A stretch of DNA of 64,000 bases from Streptococcus sanguinis SK355 (GCF_000212855.1 NZ_GL890993.1:980705-1044704), one strand, 5' to 3'. Counted from the stretch's first letter, positions 7,146 to 17,385 are shown. Notes: generated by a model not told the origin, from the sequence alone. Numbers and translations: made by a program.

Positions 7146-10100
7146 ATGTCGAAAAATCTGTTGAGGTTGAAATTGCTGGGAAGTCCGAGTGTCTTTCTCA
7201 ATCAAGAGGAGGTCTTTTTTCCTTTTGCCAAAATCAATGCTCTGCTTTACTATCTTCACATCAATGGTGCAGTCAATCGGGAGGAGATTGCAGGAATCCT
7301 CTGGGAAAATAAGGATAATCAGACCGCCAAAAAGAATCTGCGCAATACAATTTATCAAGCTAACAAGCTACTAGGTGGGGAGTGGATTGTCGCTCCCAAC
7401 CGAACTGTTCTGTCGCTTAATCCCGAGTGTGCGATTGAAAGTGATGTAGAACTTTTTACGGATCATCCTGCGGAGCATCTGTCGCTCTATCAAGGGGATT
7501 TTCTGCAGGGCTTCTATCTCAAGGACAGCGAGGCCTTTGATTATTGGGTGTCCAAGATGCGGACGCGATATGAGCAACTTTATATCCAAGCCTGCTACCA
7601 ACGGCTTGAAACGGAAAAAGACCAGCTGGATTTGGAAGAGGTTGAGCAGAATTTGCGCCGCTTGATTAGCATTGATGAGTTTGATGAGAAGAACTATCAT
7701 TTGCTCATGAAGCTTTATCAGGATCATGATCGGCCTGGCAAGGTGATAGAGACTTATTATAAATTGGTCAATATTTTGGATAAGGAACTGGGTATTAGCC
7801 CTACGGAACCTATCCAGCAACTGTACCATGAAGTGCTTGCCAAGGACCGTAGCGAGCGCAAGACCAAGCAGTTTCTGCGCAATACGGACCACTTTTTTGG
7901 GCGTGTCGATGAAATCAAGCGCTTGGAATCTTATTTCTCTAAGGTGATAGAGACTCAGGAGGCGCGTGCTCTGGTCCTAGTCGGTGGTACTGGTATCGGA
8001 AAGCGGACAGTGACTCGTCAAGTATTGGCCAATCAGACCAAGTATTTCCAGATTGTCATGGCTGAGTGCTTCAAGGAAGAGATGAAGGCAGAGCTTCAGC
8101 CTTGGCGTGGCTTGCTGGACGGCCTTGGCGACTTGGTTATCCAGCACCAGATTCTTTCTATCAGCCAGTGGCAGGTTATTTTGGAGAGTTATTTTCCTAT
8201 TTTGACAGGAGGCGCTTCTGGTCTTCAGTTGGATGCGGACAAGCTGGCTCAGTTTGTGGTAGATATTCTGCAGAAGATTTCTAAGAAAAAGGCTTTGATA
8301 ATCTTGATTGAGGACTGTCACTGGATGGATAAGACCAGTGTTGCTGTCTTGGAGCAGGTTATGAATCATTTGACCGGCTATCCTGTGGCCTTTGTGCTGA
8401 CCAAGCATCTGAGCACCCCTTCTTATTTGGAACATTTTTTCAATCACCTGCTGGTTCGCAATAAGCTGGACTTTATTGAGCTGCAGCCGCTGAATTTTAA
8501 GGATAGTGCAGCTTACTTGCAAGCCCAGACAGGTCAGATAGCCATATCTGAAGAAGGCCTTGAGGATATTTATCGGGTCAGTCAAGGTATCCCTTTCTTC
8601 CTGTCGGAGTATGCTGAGCAGCTTCTGCGAGGAGAGAAGTTTCATCCGCTGACTCCGGCCATCAAGGCCAAGCTATCCTTGAAGCTGGATTATTTGAGCA
8701 GCCAAGAGGAGGAGTTGGTGGACTATCTGGCCTGCTTTAGGGCTCCTGCATCGGTTTCGCTCTTGGCTAGGCTACTAGGTTTGCCGATGGAAGAAGTAGT
8801 CGAAATCACTGAGGAGTTTGGATGGAAGCAGCTGTTGGTGGAAGAAGAGCAGGGCGAGGACTTGGTAGTGCGATTCAGCCAGGAGCTTTTGAGGATTTAC
8901 GCCTATGAGCGCTTGTCACTCGCTAAGAAGCGAATGCTGCATCACCAGATTGCCCAAGGAATGGAAGACAAGCTGGGAGACTCTCTCTATCATGCTCAGC
9001 TGCTCAATGAAATCGCCTATCACTACAAGATGTCCAAGCAGCCGATTAAGTCTCTGGAGTATGAGCTGCATTATCTCGAGGCTACCCTGCAGTTTCATCA
9101 CGAGCTATTTCCAATTTATTCGCGGGAGTTTGGTTTTATCGAAAAGACGGATGATAGCAATCAGTCAGCGGTTTTAGACCAGTTTGACCGTATCCGTCGG
9201 GAGATAGAGGGCTTAGAGAGAAAACACCAGAATCACAAGGATTTTCAGCTTTTGCTTCTTCGCTTTCTCTATCTAGAAGGGCGCTATGCTATCCGGACGG
9301 GGAATTACCAGCAGGGAATGGACAATATCCAGCAGGTGATTATTTCGGCCAAGGAGCTGCAGCAGATGGATTTTCTCCTAGAAGGCTATCGGCAGATGAT
9401 TTACTACTGCATCCAGACGGAGAATATCCCTGAGATGCGCTACTATACGGAGCTGGCTCTGGATGCTTCTGTCCAGGCCAACAATCACGAGGCTATTGCT
9501 ATCAATCTCCGGCTCAAGGGGCTATATCATCTCATGATTGGGGATGAGGAGCAGTCGCTTCACCATCTCTATCAGTCTATTGATTGTTTCAGCTTGACGG
9601 CTTCGCTGCGTTCCAAGTACTCGATTCAGATTGCGGCGGCTCTAGACTATCTGGCAGAGATTGAGCAGATTCGCGGAAATTTCACGACTGCGCTGACCCA
9701 TCAGAAGGAGGCCATTAAGCTGACGGAAAATAAAACAGCAGAGCCTTCGATTTTTGCTTTCTACATCGGCTTGGGTATGACCTATTATCAGCTGAAAGAT
9801 TATGAGCAGGCGGAGCGAATTTTCCTCAAAGCTAAAACAGCCTTGAAATCTCTCAGCTTCCCTTGGAAAGAGACCCAGTTGGAAGTTTATTTGGCCTTGA
9901 TTGGTTGCGAGAAGGGAGATTACCAGCCTGTGCTTGATCTGCTGCGGAAAAAGGATAGCCTCATTAGTCGCTATGGCAATCCGCGGGACAAGGGGCTGAT
10001 CTACTATCTGATGGCTGTGATTAAGCATCGCCTGCTGACTGGCAGCTTGCAGCAAGCAGGCTTTGAAGACTTGCTGGATCAGGACTTTGAGACCTACTAT

Positions 10101-10202
10101 GAAACGGCCAAAAGCCAGCTCAATCCCTACCGAGATCGGCACCAACTAAAGGAATTAGAAAACTTACGCCAAGGGCTATCTCAGGCATTAAACGCAAAAT
10201 AA
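7146..10202 (+). CDS. Large BTAD-domain transcriptional regulator with AAA-type ATPase and TPR-like repeats
   Basis: 1018 aa. Residues about 5-100 look like an OmpR-type winged helix of the SARP class (LRLKLLGSPSVFLN at the start). Residues about 100-240 match the bacterial transcriptional activation domain (BTAD), including FHLLM-like YHLLMKLYQDHDRPGKVIETY and LGISPTEPIQQLY. A P-loop VGGTGIGKRT near residue 279 and a Walker B-like ALIILIEDCHWMD near 384 mark an ATPase of the AAA/STAND type. The C-terminal ~400 residues are helical, TPR-like. Such proteins sense a signal and activate nearby genes. It stands alone, convergent with hutG and next to the hut cluster; a role in hut control is possible but unsupported by more than position. 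Confidence 0.85.
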   Translation: MSKNLLRLKLLGSPSVFLNQEEVFFPFAKINALLYYLHINGAVNREEIAGILWENKDNQTAKKNLRNTIYQANKLLGGEWIVAPNRTVLSLNPECAIESDVELFTDHPAEHLSLYQGDFLQGFYLKDSEAFDYWVSKMRTRYEQLYIQACYQRLETEKDQLDLEEVEQNLRRLISIDEFDEKNYHLLMKLYQDHDRPGKVIETYYKLVNILDKELGISPTEPIQQLYHEVLAKDRSERKTKQFLRNTDHFFGRVDEIKRLESYFSKVIETQEARALVLVGGTGIGKRTVTRQVLANQTKYFQIVMAECFKEEMKAELQPWRGLLDGLGDLVIQHQILSISQWQVILESYFPILTGGASGLQLDADKLAQFVVDILQKISKKKALIILIEDCHWMDKTSVAVLEQVMNHLTGYPVAFVLTKHLSTPSYLEHFFNHLLVRNKLDFIELQPLNFKDSAAYLQAQTGQIAISEEGLEDIYRVSQGIPFFLSEYAEQLLRGEKFHPLTPAIKAKLSLKLDYLSSQEEELVDYLACFRAPASVSLLARLLGLPMEEVVEITEEFGWKQLLVEEEQGEDLVVRFSQELLRIYAYERLSLAKKRMLHHQIAQGMEDKLGDSLYHAQLLNEIAYHYKMSKQPIKSLEYELHYLEATLQFHHELFPIYSREFGFIEKTDDSNQSAVLDQFDRIRREIEGLERKHQNHKDFQLLLLRFLYLEGRYAIRTGNYQQGMDNIQQVIISAKELQQMDFLLEGYRQMIYYCIQTENIPEMRYYTELALDASVQANNHEAIAINLRLKGLYHLMIGDEEQSLHHLYQSIDCFSLTASLRSKYSIQIAAALDYLAEIEQIRGNFTTALTHQKEAIKLTENKTAEPSIFAFYIGLGMTYYQLKDYEQAERIFLKAKTALKSLSFPWKETQLEVYLALIGCEKGDYQPVLDLLRKKDSLISRYGNPRDKGLIYYLMAVIKHRLLTGSLQQAGFEDLLDQDFETYYETAKSQLNPYRDRHQLKELENLRQGLSQALNAK

Positions 10203-10233
10203 AAGAGGATGAACATAGAGTTCATCCTCTTTT
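10201..10233. terminator. Bidirectional terminator between the BTAD regulator and hutG
   Basis: A perfect 14-bp stem (10201-10214 with 10220-10233) with a 5-nt loop, ending in a T run on both strands. It overlaps the stop codon of the regulator gene. Confidence 0.92.
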
Positions 10234-10265
10234 GATGTTTGTAATGAAGTTTTTAAATGCCCATT

Positions 10266-11255
10266 TTAGTCATGTGCTTGTGCCCAGACTTGGGTCAGGT
10301 AAAAGACAAAGCTGGCAGCCAGATTGGCCGTATGGTTGTCTATATCGTGAGGTGGAGAGACTTCGACAATGTCAAAGCCGATCAGCTTGCCTGAGGCAGC
10401 GATGTGCTGGAAGACCAGAACAGCTAGATTGGGGTCCACACCGAGCGACTGAATAGCACTGACACCAGGAGCGGCGCCAGCTGAGAAGCAGTCAATATCA
10501 ATGGTCAAATAGACCTGCTCCTTGCCGACCAGAAAGGTATCAACCGCCTTGCAGACTTCCTTGTAACCCATTTGGTACATATCCATTCCAGTCAGAAACT
10601 GGATGGCCTTGGATTTTGCCACAAAGTCAAAGAGAAAGAGATTGTTATTGTGCTCCTGAATCCCTAGGATGAGGTAGTTAAAGGCCTTCTTTTGAGCCAG
10701 AGTGTCATCGAACATCTGGCGAAAGCCGGTACCGGAGTTGGGACCAGTCTGGTCATAGGGACGCAAATCAAAGTGGGCATCCATATTGATAACGGCCAAG
10801 TCTTGGTCAGGTGCTAGTGACGACTTGAGGCCCAGATAGTGGCCGTAGGCTGTTTCGTGGCCACCCCCTAGGACAATAGGTCGGAGATTGAGCTCTCGCA
10901 GGCGTTTGACTGCTCGAGCCAAGCTTTGCTGCAGCTGCTCTAGAGAGCGGTTAGGGCCGTCAATATCGCCAACATCAAAGACGCGAACGTTTCTGCCCAG
11001 ATGCCAAGGAAGTTTGGCCAGCTGAGTTCGGATAGCTTGTGGTCCTTCGACAGCCCCCACTCGGCCGTGGTTGATATAAACCCCTTTGTCACTCTTGAAG
11101 CCAATTAGGGCAAAGTTGACCCCGTCAAAGGGTTTTAAGTTAGGGTCATTTAAGTCCAAAAACTCAATAACCATCCCCCATTTGGCAGCATATAAATCAT
11201 CATCCAGTCTCTTATGATAGTAGCTGTTATCTAGCTGATAGTAATCTTCTAACAT
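10266..11255 (-). CDS. hutG: Formimidoylglutamase
   Basis: 329 aa from the ATG at 11255, chosen because AAAGGA lies 7 nt upstream; an ATG six codons earlier has no such site. It belongs to the arginase/agmatinase ureohydrolase family and carries the binuclear manganese motifs GGGHETAYG near 133, NMDAHFDLR near 157 and [12 protein letters not shown] near 246. HutG splits N-formimino-L-glutamate into glutamate and formamide, the last step of one branch of histidine degradation. It lies downstream of hutH but has its own strong promoter, and a terminator separates the two. Because ftcD and fchA also occur in the cluster, it is one of two routes for the same intermediate. Confidence 0.93.
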   Translation of the reverse strand: MLEDYYQLDNSYYHKRLDDDLYAAKWGMVIEFLDLNDPNLKPFDGVNFALIGFKSDKGVYINHGRVGAVEGPQAIRTQLAKLPWHLGRNVRVFDVGDIDGPNRSLEQLQQSLARAVKRLRELNLRPIVLGGGHETAYGHYLGLKSSLAPDQDLAVINMDAHFDLRPYDQTGPNSGTGFRQMFDDTLAQKKAFNYLILGIQEHNNNLFLFDFVAKSKAIQFLTGMDMYQMGYKEVCKAVDTFLVGKEQVYLTIDIDCFSAGAAPGVSAIQSLGVDPNLAVLVFQHIAASGKLIGFDIVEVSPPHDIDNHTANLAASFVFYLTQVWAQAHD

Positions 11256-11291
11256 GATTTTGTCCTTTTCCATAACGATACTTGCGACTTT

Positions 11292-11320
11292 ATTATAAGA
11301 GTTTCCACAAAGCCTGTCAA
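11292..11320 (-). promoter_or_regulatory. Consensus promoter of hutG
   Basis: On the minus strand TTGACA (11315-11320), 17-bp spacer and TATAAT (11292-11297), a perfect sigma-A consensus. It makes hutG independent of the hutU-hutH transcript. Confidence 0.85.
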
Positions 11321-11335
11321 TGGCTTTTGGCGGGA

Positions 11336-11367
11336 AAAGAAGCCCAGCTGTATGAGAGCGGGCTTCT
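11336..11367 (-). terminator. Terminator after hutH
   Basis: On the minus strand AAGAAGCCC and GGGCTTCTT pair around a 14-nt loop and are followed by TTTT. It ends the hutU-to-hutH transcript just before the hutG promoter. Confidence 0.8.
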
Positions 11368-11397
11368 TATGTTAGCTTTTTTACAGAGGGATCTGCT

Positions 11398-12939
11398 TTA
11401 GAACTGAATGCTCAAGTCCACAGCCTTTTCAACGGCTGCTAGGAATTCTTCGTTTTCAATCAGCTCAGAAGCCTTGTTGAGCTCTTCGTAGATTTCGATG
11501 TCCTTATCAAACTCGATAAAGCGGACATGCTGGCGGAAGAGGTCGTAGGCTGGCTTGGTTCCTTTACCAAGTTCATGGTTTTCTGGTTTCAGATCCAGAG
11601 CTTGGCAGGCTGCCATGATTTCTGTTGCTACGATGCGGCGAGAATTCTTGAGAATTTCAGCTGCCTTGCGTGCTGCGGTTGTTCCCATGCTGACAAAATC
11701 TTCTTGGTTTTCACAAGATGGGATAGAGTCTATGCTGGCTGGATGAGACAGAACCTTGTTTTCAGATGCGAGTGAAGCACAAGCATACTGAGTAATCATA
11801 AAGCCAGAGTTGAGTCCTGGGTGTTTGACCAAGAAGGATGGCAGCTTGCTCAGTTGACTGTTGACCAGACGTTCTACACGACGCTCAGATACATTTCCGA
11901 TTTCAGAGATAGCGATGCCGAGGAAGTCAAATGGCTGAGCCATTGGTTCTCCGTGGAAGTTACCGCCTGAGATAACATGGCCTTCCTTGGTGATGATAGG
12001 GTTGTCTGTAACGGAGTTGATCTCAATCTCAACCTTGGTCTTGACATAAGCGATAGAGTCCTTGCTGGCACCATGAATCTGCGGAATACAACGCAGGGTG
12101 TATGGGTCTTGGACCCGTTGTTGAGTGGCTACAGTCGTATTTCCACTGCCTTCCAGCAGGTTGCGGATATTGCGGGCTGTAGCTAGCTGTCCGCTTTGAG
12201 GCCGAATGGTATGCAGATCTTCTTCGAAAGGACTGGTAATACCATTGTGGACTTCCATGGAAAGAGCGCCAGCGACATCTGACAGCTTAAGCAGCTGGAT
12301 GGCATCGTAGGTAGCCAGAGCTCCGATACCTGTCAGGACAGTCGTTCCGTTAATCAGCGCCAGCCCTTCCTTGGCTGCTAGAGCAATTTTCTCGATACCA
12401 GCCTTGTCCAAAGCTTCTTGTCCAGAGAGTAATTGGCCTTGATAGTAAGCGCGGCCTAGTCCTAACATAGGCAGAACCATGTGAGCCAACGGTGCCAAGT
12501 CACCAGAGGCACCGAGAGAGCCTTTTTCTGGAATATAAGGCACAACGCCTTTATTGAGCAATTCCAAGAGCTTTTCGACAGTGGACAAACGAATACCAGA
12601 ATAACCCTTGACCAAGGAATTAATCCGGATTAGCATGATCGCACGGACTGCATCTTCTGGCAGGGGATCACCATAGCCTGAGGAGTGCGTACGGATTAGG
12701 TTTTCTTGCAGTTGAGTCGTATCTTCTGGTGAGATGCTGACATTGCAGAGAGAGCCAAATCCAGTTGTAACACCGTAGACTACCCGCTTTTCGCGGACGA
12801 TGTCATCTACGATTTTGCGGGAAGCTTCAACAGCTTCCTTTGCTTCTTGGACAATTTCGCAGGTAGCACCATGACGAGCCACTGCAATCACATCTTCAAG
12901 TGTTAGACTGTTTCCGTCTAAGTGAATCAATTTTGACAT
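11398..12939 (-). CDS. hutH: Histidine ammonia-lyase
   Basis: 513 aa, the normal length. GSLGASGDLAPLAHM near residues 140-154 holds the Ala-Ser-Gly triad that cyclises to the MIO electrophile. Other family motifs are YGVTTGFG near 55 and the QDxYxxR-like VQDPYTLRCIPQIHGA near 274. The enzyme removes ammonia from L-histidine to give urocanate, the first step of the pathway. The start ATG at 12939 is preceded by GGAGG. It is the last gene of the minus-strand transcript, 35 nt after the permease gene, and a terminator follows. Confidence 0.97.
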   Translation of the reverse strand: MSKLIHLDGNSLTLEDVIAVARHGATCEIVQEAKEAVEASRKIVDDIVREKRVVYGVTTGFGSLCNVSISPEDTTQLQENLIRTHSSGYGDPLPEDAVRAIMLIRINSLVKGYSGIRLSTVEKLLELLNKGVVPYIPEKGSLGASGDLAPLAHMVLPMLGLGRAYYQGQLLSGQEALDKAGIEKIALAAKEGLALINGTTVLTGIGALATYDAIQLLKLSDVAGALSMEVHNGITSPFEEDLHTIRPQSGQLATARNIRNLLEGSGNTTVATQQRVQDPYTLRCIPQIHGASKDSIAYVKTKVEIEINSVTDNPIITKEGHVISGGNFHGEPMAQPFDFLGIAISEIGNVSERRVERLVNSQLSKLPSFLVKHPGLNSGFMITQYACASLASENKVLSHPASIDSIPSCENQEDFVSMGTTAARKAAEILKNSRRIVATEIMAACQALDLKPENHELGKGTKPAYDLFRQHVRFIEFDKDIEIYEELNKASELIENEEFLAAVEKAVDLSIQF

Positions 12940-12974
12940 ATAGAATCCTCCATTATGGGATATAATGCTTTGAG

Positions 12975-14315
12975 TTAGTCAGGGTTAGTAGGAACCTGTT
13001 TTCGACCGTGCATGAAGTAGTATACTAAACTTGCAACGGCAGCACCAATGACACCGTAGACTACGTTCATCGGATTATCAGCTACAATCATAACCAAGCT
13101 GACAACAACAGCTAAGACTGGGATGATAGGGCCGAATGGTACACGGAAGACAACCTTCTTTTCTGGATACATTTTTCTGAGTTTCAAGACCGCCAAAGCA
13201 GTTGGAATGTATTGGAAGAAACGGAAGACCACGCTGAGGGTTGCCAATTCTTCAAATTTACCAGAGAAGAGTAGGGCGATGGCACATGCTCCAGAAATGA
13301 TAATTGCTACAACAGGAGCGTTTTTAGAGTTGGTTTCTGAAATTTTCTTAGGGAGCAAGCCTTCATCTGCGATGGCTGCACCATAACGTGGTACCATGAT
13401 GGATTCCCCGATATTAAGACCAGCGATTGAGATGAGGGCACCAATAGAGACAATCCAAGCACCAGCAGGGCCAATCATTGCTACGAAGGCATCTTGTACA
13501 GAAGCATCCGTCTTCATAATATGGTTACCCAGCATGGCGATGGTTCCAGCGATGATGAGCATATAAAGGACAGAAACGATACTAATGGAGCCTAGGATAG
13601 CCCGAGGCACGTTCTTTTCTGGGTTGCGCATTTCACCGGCAACGATAGACATGGTTTCAAAGCCAATGAAGCCATAGAAGATATAAACGGCTGTGTTGGC
13701 AATAGCAGTCATGACATTGGTTCCAGGTTCAAGCTGTAGGAAAGGAGTGAAGTTTCCTTTGTCTATTCCGCCTTTGATAAAGAAGATGGCGCATGCTGCA
13801 AAGGCGATGATTGGAATCAACTTAGCTACAGTTGCAGCCAGTGTGAAAAATTTAGAGGTCTTCAAACCAGCAATATTCATCAAGCTAAGCAAGACAATCA
13901 AAGTGATACTAAGGACCAATTCGTAAGGAGTAAAAGCCGGGAAGGTAATGACGAAGAGTCGGGCAAAGCCGGCAGCCATTGCTGACCAAGCGATGATGGT
14001 TACGACCCAGCCTAGAAAACCTACATTAAAGCCAACAAAGTCTCCAAAGGCCGCTTTGGAATATTGGAAAGCTCCGCCGTTTTTATTAAAATAACCAGCA
14101 GTTTCTGCCAAGCAGACGGCTAAGAGAATAACGAGGAGGGCAGTTCCAAGCATGACAGCTAGAGAGGCAGGACCAAGTCCTTTATAAATCTTTTGCGGTA
14201 GGAGGAAAATACCTGAACCGATAACGGCATTGATACCGTAGAGAGTTGCACCGGAAAAGCTGAATTTCGCTTTTTCCTGTTCTTGTTCTTGTGCAGTGAG
14301 TTTAGTTGCATCCAT
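12975..14315 (-). CDS. APC-family amino acid permease, probable histidine transporter
   Basis: 446 aa with about twelve hydrophobic helices. The first helix carries GATLYGINAVIGSGIFLLP, the characteristic APC substrate-binding segment with the unwound GSG. APC permeases import amino acids with protons or exchange them. Its place between hutH and hutD makes histidine (or urocanate) the likely substrate; this is inference. The start has an AAAGGAG ribosome binding site 9 nt upstream. A strong hairpin lies in the spacer after hutD. Confidence 0.88.
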   Translation of the reverse strand: MDATKLTAQEQEQEKAKFSFSGATLYGINAVIGSGIFLLPQKIYKGLGPASLAVMLGTALLVILLAVCLAETAGYFNKNGGAFQYSKAAFGDFVGFNVGFLGWVVTIIAWSAMAAGFARLFVITFPAFTPYELVLSITLIVLLSLMNIAGLKTSKFFTLAATVAKLIPIIAFAACAIFFIKGGIDKGNFTPFLQLEPGTNVMTAIANTAVYIFYGFIGFETMSIVAGEMRNPEKNVPRAILGSISIVSVLYMLIIAGTIAMLGNHIMKTDASVQDAFVAMIGPAGAWIVSIGALISIAGLNIGESIMVPRYGAAIADEGLLPKKISETNSKNAPVVAIIISGACAIALLFSGKFEELATLSVVFRFFQYIPTALAVLKLRKMYPEKKVVFRVPFGPIIPVLAVVVSLVMIVADNPMNVVYGVIGAAVASLVYYFMHGRKQVPTNPD

Positions 14316-14352
14316 AATAATGTTTCTCCTTTAGAGATATAGGATCCTTTCC

Positions 14353-14396
14353 AAGTAAAGATAGAATGGTGACAAGGCATCATGGTATCTTTACTT
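14353..14396 (-). repeat. Inverted repeat (hairpin) between hutD and the permease gene
   Basis: A perfect 11-bp inverted repeat, AAGTAAAGATA at 14353-14363 and its complement at 14386-14396, with a 22-nt loop. It overlaps the hutD stop codon. No T run follows on the transcribed strand, so a processing or stability element is more likely than a full terminator. Confidence 0.6.
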
Positions 14397-14990
14397 AGTA
14401 GGGATGTGGGTCAAACCAGCCCAAATAGCAAGGGGCGTTCCCTTTGGCTGGTTACTCGAAAACATTATTTGCAGCTCAGTTTCCTGAGTCTCTTTTTCCA
14501 CTATCAGAAGCTGCTCTGCCTCTAGGTTAAGTGCTGGCAGGTTTGTTCCCGTCACCGTCAGATCACCTAAGGCATAGATAAATTGAATTTCGTCATCTCG
14601 GCTAAGCTCTTGCCCATTCGAGATGGCAATCATCTGTCCCTGATAATGGTCGCTGTAGATTAAGTTAAAGTCGGTACAAGTCCCCCGACTTGTGATATCA
14701 TCACTCCCTTCAAAGACATAGGGAGTAAAGGGAGCTAGAACCGTTTCCTCCTGCCGACTGGCATTGTGGAGATGAAGTGTGTGGTCCAGGCTCATGAGAA
14801 TACGGTGAAAGCCGCTGAGGTCAGAAAACTGACTTTCAGCCAACTCCACAGTCGCTGTTGAGAGGCGATAGTCAAAGTCCCGTTTGCCATACTGGCCAGT
14901 TGGCGGGGAAAGATAAAGTTGTTTCGTCTTTCCCCCCGACCAATCGGAAACTTGAAAATCCTTTACTCTTAAAAGGGTTACATGTCTCAT
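14391..14990 (-). CDS. hutD: HutD-family protein
   Basis: 199 aa of the HutD/Ves family (PF05962, cupin-like fold): ending in a cupin core with DWSGGKTKQLYLSPP near residue 16, DFDYRLSTATVE near 38, GFHRILMSLDHTLHLH near 61 and FEGSDDITSRGTCTDFNLIY near 92. HutD proteins accompany hut operons and are thought to sense or buffer pathway intermediates; no enzyme activity is established. It lies 12 nt after fhs and has no obvious ribosome binding site, so translation may be coupled to fhs. Confidence 0.85.
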   Translation of the reverse strand: MRHVTLLRVKDFQVSDWSGGKTKQLYLSPPTGQYGKRDFDYRLSTATVELAESQFSDLSGFHRILMSLDHTLHLHNASRQEETVLAPFTPYVFEGSDDITSRGTCTDFNLIYSDHYQGQMIAISNGQELSRDDEIQFIYALGDLTVTGTNLPALNLEAEQLLIVEKETQETELQIMFSSNQPKGTPLAIWAGLTHIPTK

Positions 14991-15002
14991 TTTTGGTATT
15001 TA

Positions 15003-16676
15003 TTAGAACAAACCGCTGATATTGCCGTCTTTGTCAACATCAATCTTTTCGCTGGCTGGCGCTTTAGGCAGTCCTGGCATGGTCATGATCGCACCAGTCA
15101 AAGCAACGATGAAGCCTGCACCAGCAGAAACTTTGAGCTGGCTGATAGTCACGACAAAGTCTTTAGGCGCACCCAGTTTCTTGGCATCGTCAGAGAAGGA
15201 GTACTGAGTCTTAGCCATACAGATAGGATAGTTGGAGAAGCCTAGCTCTTCCAGTTGTTTGAGCTCGCGTTTAGTAGCAGGAGTCAGGCGAACGCCCTTG
15301 CCTCCATAAACCTTAGTAACAATTTTGTTGAGCTTGGTTTCAATGGAGTCCTCTTCATTATATACAAATTGGAAGTGATTGTCTCCTTCGGCCAGTTCAA
15401 CGACTTTTTCAGCCAGTTCCTTACCGCCGGCTCCACCATTGGCCCAGACGTCGGAAATCACTACGTCAACGCCGCGTTTTTGACAGGCATCATAAACTGC
15501 TTGCAGTTCTGCTTCTGTATCCAGCGGGAATTTATTGATGGCAACAACTGCTGGCAATCCATAAACATCTTGAATGTTTTCCAGATGTTTTTCCAAGTTT
15601 GGCAGTCCATCTACAACAGCTTGGACATTTTCTTCGGCCAAATCACTCTTAGCCACACCACCGTGCATCTTGAGAGCGCGGATAGTAGCAACCAGAACTA
15701 CAGCCGATGGACGAAGGCCAGATGTACGACACTTGATATCAATGAATTTTTCAGCACCGAGGTCAGCACCGAAACCAGCTTCGGTGACTGCATAGTCGGC
15801 ATATTTGAGAGCCAGCTTGGTAGCTAGGACACTGTTACAGCCATGAGCAATGTTAGCAAAAGGTCCACCGTGAATCAAGGCTGGTGTGTGTTCCAGAGTT
15901 TGAACCAAGTTTGGATGGATGGCGTCTTTGAGCACAGCAGCCATAGCGCCACCAGCTTTCAGATCCTTAGCAGTTATTGGCTTGCCTTCAAAGCTATAGC
16001 CAATGATGATCTTTTCCAAACGGTTCTTGAGGTCAGTGATATTTTCTGACAGACAAAGAATAGCCATAACCTCAGAAGCAACTGTGATGTCAAAACCATC
16101 TTCACGTGGAACACCGTTGACCTTGCCCTGCAAGCCGTCTACGATGTGGCGCAGTTGCCGGTCATTCATATCCACTGCCCGCTTCCAAGTGATGCGGCGA
16201 GGGTCGATGCCTAAGGCATTGCCATGGTGGATGTGGTTATCAATGAGGGCCGCCAGCAGGTTGTTGGCAACACCGATGGCATGAAAGTCACCAGTGAAGT
16301 GGAGGTTGATGTCCTCCATAGGCACAACTTGAGCGTGACCACCGCCAGCAGCTCCGCCCTTGATACCAAAGACAGGTCCGAGTGAAGGCTCCCGCAGAGC
16401 GATAACGGCTTTTTTACCGATAGCAGCCAGAGCATCGACCAATCCGACAGAAGTCGTGGTCTTACCTTCTCCGGCTGGTGTCGGAGAAATAGCTGTCACT
16501 AGAATCAGTTTGCCGTCTGGTTTGTCTTTGAGGGCTTCCAGTTGGCCGGCACTGATTTTTGCCTTGTAATTTCCATAAAGAGACAGGGCATCTTCAGCAA
16601 TTCCCAGCTTTTCTGCTACCTCTTTGATGGGCTTCATTTGAACCGAATTTGCAATTTCAATATCTGATAAAACCAT
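15003..16676 (-). CDS. fhs: Formate-tetrahydrofolate ligase
   Basis: 557 aa from the ATG at 16676, which has AAGAGGT 8 nt upstream; an ATG six codons earlier lacks one. The P-loop-like [13 protein letters not shown] near residues 65-77 and the long conserved [22 protein letters not shown] segment near 95-112 identify it. It interconverts formate plus THF and 10-formyl-THF with ATP. In this operon it can recover ATP from the one-carbon unit released by FtcD and FchA, running toward formate, or supply formyl-THF. A small inverted repeat (16700-16706 with 16721-16727) lies in the 68-nt spacer before it. Confidence 0.96.
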   Translation of the reverse strand: MVLSDIEIANSVQMKPIKEVAEKLGIAEDALSLYGNYKAKISAGQLEALKDKPDGKLILVTAISPTPAGEGKTTTSVGLVDALAAIGKKAVIALREPSLGPVFGIKGGAAGGGHAQVVPMEDINLHFTGDFHAIGVANNLLAALIDNHIHHGNALGIDPRRITWKRAVDMNDRQLRHIVDGLQGKVNGVPREDGFDITVASEVMAILCLSENITDLKNRLEKIIIGYSFEGKPITAKDLKAGGAMAAVLKDAIHPNLVQTLEHTPALIHGGPFANIAHGCNSVLATKLALKYADYAVTEAGFGADLGAEKFIDIKCRTSGLRPSAVVLVATIRALKMHGGVAKSDLAEENVQAVVDGLPNLEKHLENIQDVYGLPAVVAINKFPLDTEAELQAVYDACQKRGVDVVISDVWANGGAGGKELAEKVVELAEGDNHFQFVYNEEDSIETKLNKIVTKVYGGKGVRLTPATKRELKQLEELGFSNYPICMAKTQYSFSDDAKKLGAPKDFVVTISQLKVSAGAGFIVALTGAIMTMPGLPKAPASEKIDVDKDGNISGLF

Positions 16677-16744
16677 ATTGTTACCTCTTGACAAGAAGGA
16701 AGTCCATTCATGGGAAAGAGTGGACTTCTCGTCCTTTTATCTAA

Positions 16745-17371
16745 TTAGACAACTTTCAAAATTTCTTGATAAATTTCATCTGCTAGAGCGCAGCCTTTTT
16801 GCAGTAGCTCTTCACCCTTGCTGCGGTAGTCTGCGACGAATGCTTCATCCTTGACACCTGATAGGTTGATGAGGACATTGAGCCAAGCCCCTTGCAGGCC
16901 AGCCTTAAGGTTGAGAGCTGCTACTCCCAGGTCGCTGGCAGCATTGGTATTGGATTTACCGACAGCTTTTTGAGTTGTTTGCAGGGCAGCCAAGATGTCT
17001 TCCATCATGCCATAAGGTGACTTGGTCGCTTCCTTGAGGGCTTGTTGCATAGCTTCCCGACGGGCAGCCTTGTCTTCCTCTGTCTCCTTAGGCATATCAA
17101 AGACGGCTGAGACTAGATTGAAGGCTTCAGTGTCCTTGTCAATAGCTACGAGCAGGCTTTCTTGCAGGCGGGCACTTTCTGCGTGCACTTGAGCAATTTC
17201 TGCTTCAAATTCTGCGTATTTTTTCTTGCCAAGTGTTAATTCACAAACCATCTTGGTCAGGGAAATTCCGTTAGCTGCTGAAAGAGCAGCGGCAGAGCCA
17301 CCTCCTGGTGCAGGAGCATCTGAGCCTAGGACTTGGGCAAATTCTGTCAAGCTTAAATCTACTAATTTCAT
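16745..17371 (-). CDS. fchA: Formimidoyltetrahydrofolate cyclodeaminase
   Basis: 208 aa. The FTCD cyclodeaminase domain is recognisable from SDAPAPGGGSAAALSAANG near residue 18 and the long helical remainder. It converts 5-formimino-THF to 5,10-methenyl-THF and ammonia, the step after FtcD. In mammals the two activities are fused; here they are separate, adjacent genes 14 nt apart with AGGAGG before the start. The protein is soluble and of normal length for the single-domain form. Confidence 0.93.
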   Translation of the reverse strand: MKLVDLSLTEFAQVLGSDAPAPGGGSAAALSAANGISLTKMVCELTLGKKKYAEFEAEIAQVHAESARLQESLLVAIDKDTEAFNLVSAVFDMPKETEEDKAARREAMQQALKEATKSPYGMMEDILAALQTTQKAVGKSNTNAASDLGVAALNLKAGLQGAWLNVLINLSGVKDEAFVADYRSKGEELLQKGCALADEIYQEILKVV

Positions 17372-17385
17372 AGGTTTCTGTCCTC

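Noticed and set aside
7371..7892. Long antisense frames within the BTAD regulator, uvrA, fhs, hutU and cob genes
   Set aside because: They lie wholly inside strongly conserved genes, lack ribosome binding sites and encode no recognisable protein.
16700..16727. Terminator between fchA and fhs
   Set aside because: The 7-bp stem is followed by no T tract on the minus strand and the genes clearly form one operon.
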